From Oscillospiraceae bacterium (lineage in GTDB: Bacteria; Bacillota; Clostridia; Oscillospirales; Ruminococcaceae), in the NCBI GenBank assembly GCA_017416665.1, contig JAFQBO010000106.1:1-5739 (forward strand): a DNA stretch of 5,739 nt, written 5' to 3'. Under the pieces are notes generated by a model. That model did not search any database and had not been told where the DNA came from. It was given only the letters and a program-made list of their open reading frames with translations. Position 1 is the stretch's first letter; every line of letters starts with the position of its first letter. Shown here piece by piece: positions 4,868 through 5,739 of the stretch. The position numbers were made by a program, and so were the translations under genes.

Positions 4868-5739
4868 ATGAAACAGCAACTCGAAAACATTCAGAGTGTT
4901 GCCTTAAATGATGTCGCTGCTGCTGACTCAATCAAGGCACTTGACGAACTCAGAATCAAGTATCTCGGTAAGAAAGGTGAACTTACCGCTATTTTAAAGC
5001 AGATGGGTAAACTTTCTGCCGAAGAAAGACCTGTAATTGGTCAGCTTGCAAACACTGTAAGAGAAGCAATCGAAAATGCAATTACAGAAAACATGACTGC
5101 TCTTAAAAACAAGGAAAAGGAACTTCGTATGGCAGCTGAGTCAATCGATATTACTCTTCCTGGTAAAAAGCCTGAGGTTGGTAAACTTCATCCGCTTAAA
5201 ATTGTTGAAAACGAAATTAAAGAAATCTTTTTAGGCATGGGATTTTCTGTTGCAGATGGTCCTGAAGTTGAGTATGACTACTATAACTTTGAGGCATTAA
5301 ATCTTCCGCCTGATCATCCGGCAAGAGATACTCAGGACACATTCTACATTACAGATAATATCCTTCTCAGAACACAGACTTCATCTGTACAGGTTCATGT
5401 AATGGAAAATCAGAAACCGCCTATCAGAATTATTTCTCCTGGTTGTGTTTACCGTTCAGATGCTGTTGATGCTACACACTCTCCTCTTTTCCATCAGATT
5501 GAGGGACTTGTTGTTGACAAGGGTATTACAATGGCTGATCTCAAGGGTACACTTGAAACTCTTATGAAAAAGCTTTACGGCCCTGAATGTAAAATCAGAC
5601 TTCGTCCGCACCACTTCCCGTTTACAGAACCAAGTGCCGAAGTTGACGTTATGTGCTTTAACTGTCATGGTGAAGGATGCCGTGTATGTAAGGGTGAAGG
5701 TTATATTGAACTTCTCGGTGCAGGTATGGTACACCCCAA
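4868..5739 (+). CDS. pheS: Phenylalanine-tRNA ligase alpha subunit, partial (3' end outside window)
   Basis: The product charges tRNA-Phe with phenylalanine as part of the cytosolic alpha2-beta2 complex. The ATG at 4868 follows a strong GAGGTGA box by four bases. It reads open for 290 codons to the window edge; the usual length is about 340, so only the last 50 or so residues are missing. Residues 1-90 are the helical, coiled-coil tRNA-binding arm. The class II catalytic core starts near 105, with [10 protein letters not shown] (108-117), [12 protein letters not shown] (149-160), [11 protein letters not shown] (166-176), [25 protein letters not shown] (190-214, including motif 2) and [12 protein letters not shown] (250-261). 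Four cysteines, C263, C266, C271 and C274, form a CxxC-x4-CxxC zinc-knuckle-like insertion that I recall from other clostridial PheS proteins. The T-box leader upstream carries a matching Phe specifier. pheT would be expected next, beyond the edge. Confidence 0.97.
   Translation, partial: MKQQLENIQSVALNDVAAADSIKALDELRIKYLGKKGELTAILKQMGKLSAEERPVIGQLANTVREAIENAITENMTALKNKEKELRMAAESIDITLPGKKPEVGKLHPLKIVENEIKEIFLGMGFSVADGPEVEYDYYNFEALNLPPDHPARDTQDTFYITDNILLRTQTSSVQVHVMENQKPPIRIISPGCVYRSDAVDATHSPLFHQIEGLVVDKGITMADLKGTLETLMKKLYGPECKIRLRPHHFPFTEPSAEVDVMCFNCHGEGCRVCKGEGYIELLGAGMVHP

Noticed and set aside
5456..5734. Minus-strand 92-codon frame at the right edge
   Set aside because: It is antisense to the class II synthetase core of pheS, which is unmistakable in the plus strand.

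Overview
The window is a low-GC, Gram-positive chromosomal segment, most likely from a Ruminococcus-like member of the Clostridia. Supporting signs are AT-rich intergenic DNA, strong AGGAG/GGTGA ribosome binding sites, a T-box-controlled pheS, a lipoprotein with a lipobox, and a small membrane protein that looks like a clostridial DUF family. The species assignment is inference.

Right part, plus strand: a vegetative-type promoter, a phenylalanine-type T-box leader with its terminator hairpin, and the first 290 codons of pheS, which runs off the window end. Divergent from it, minus strand: a promoter with TTGAAA and TATAAT boxes 17 bp apart starts a compact gene cluster of three genes. These are a two-TM small membrane protein (DUF6106-like, 3995-4474), a protein with two SseB-type modules plus an SseB C-terminal domain (2827-3978), and the bifunctional NAD(P)H-hydrate repair enzyme Nnr (1291-2817). 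The gaps are 16 and 9 bp, so the three are very probably co-transcribed. A predicted lipoprotein (469-1086) follows in the same direction after a repeat insertion, and two hairpins close the unit (401-463).

Left part: a broken N-terminus of an IS1182-like transposase (1-199, minus) sits beside a 164-bp inverted-repeat element (232-395).

The most interesting structure is a pair of 164-bp MITE-like elements, 232-395 and 1151-1314, that flank the lipoprotein gene in inverted orientation. Their outer arms look different at first sight, but reverse-complementing the first and laying it on the second without gaps gives about 58% identity by hand count over the full length, with the central core at the same offset. 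They therefore look like diverged members of one family. The second has landed in the 3' end of nnr and now supplies its last codons and stop codon. No wholly new enzymatic system is evident; the remaining genes are housekeeping or poorly characterised.
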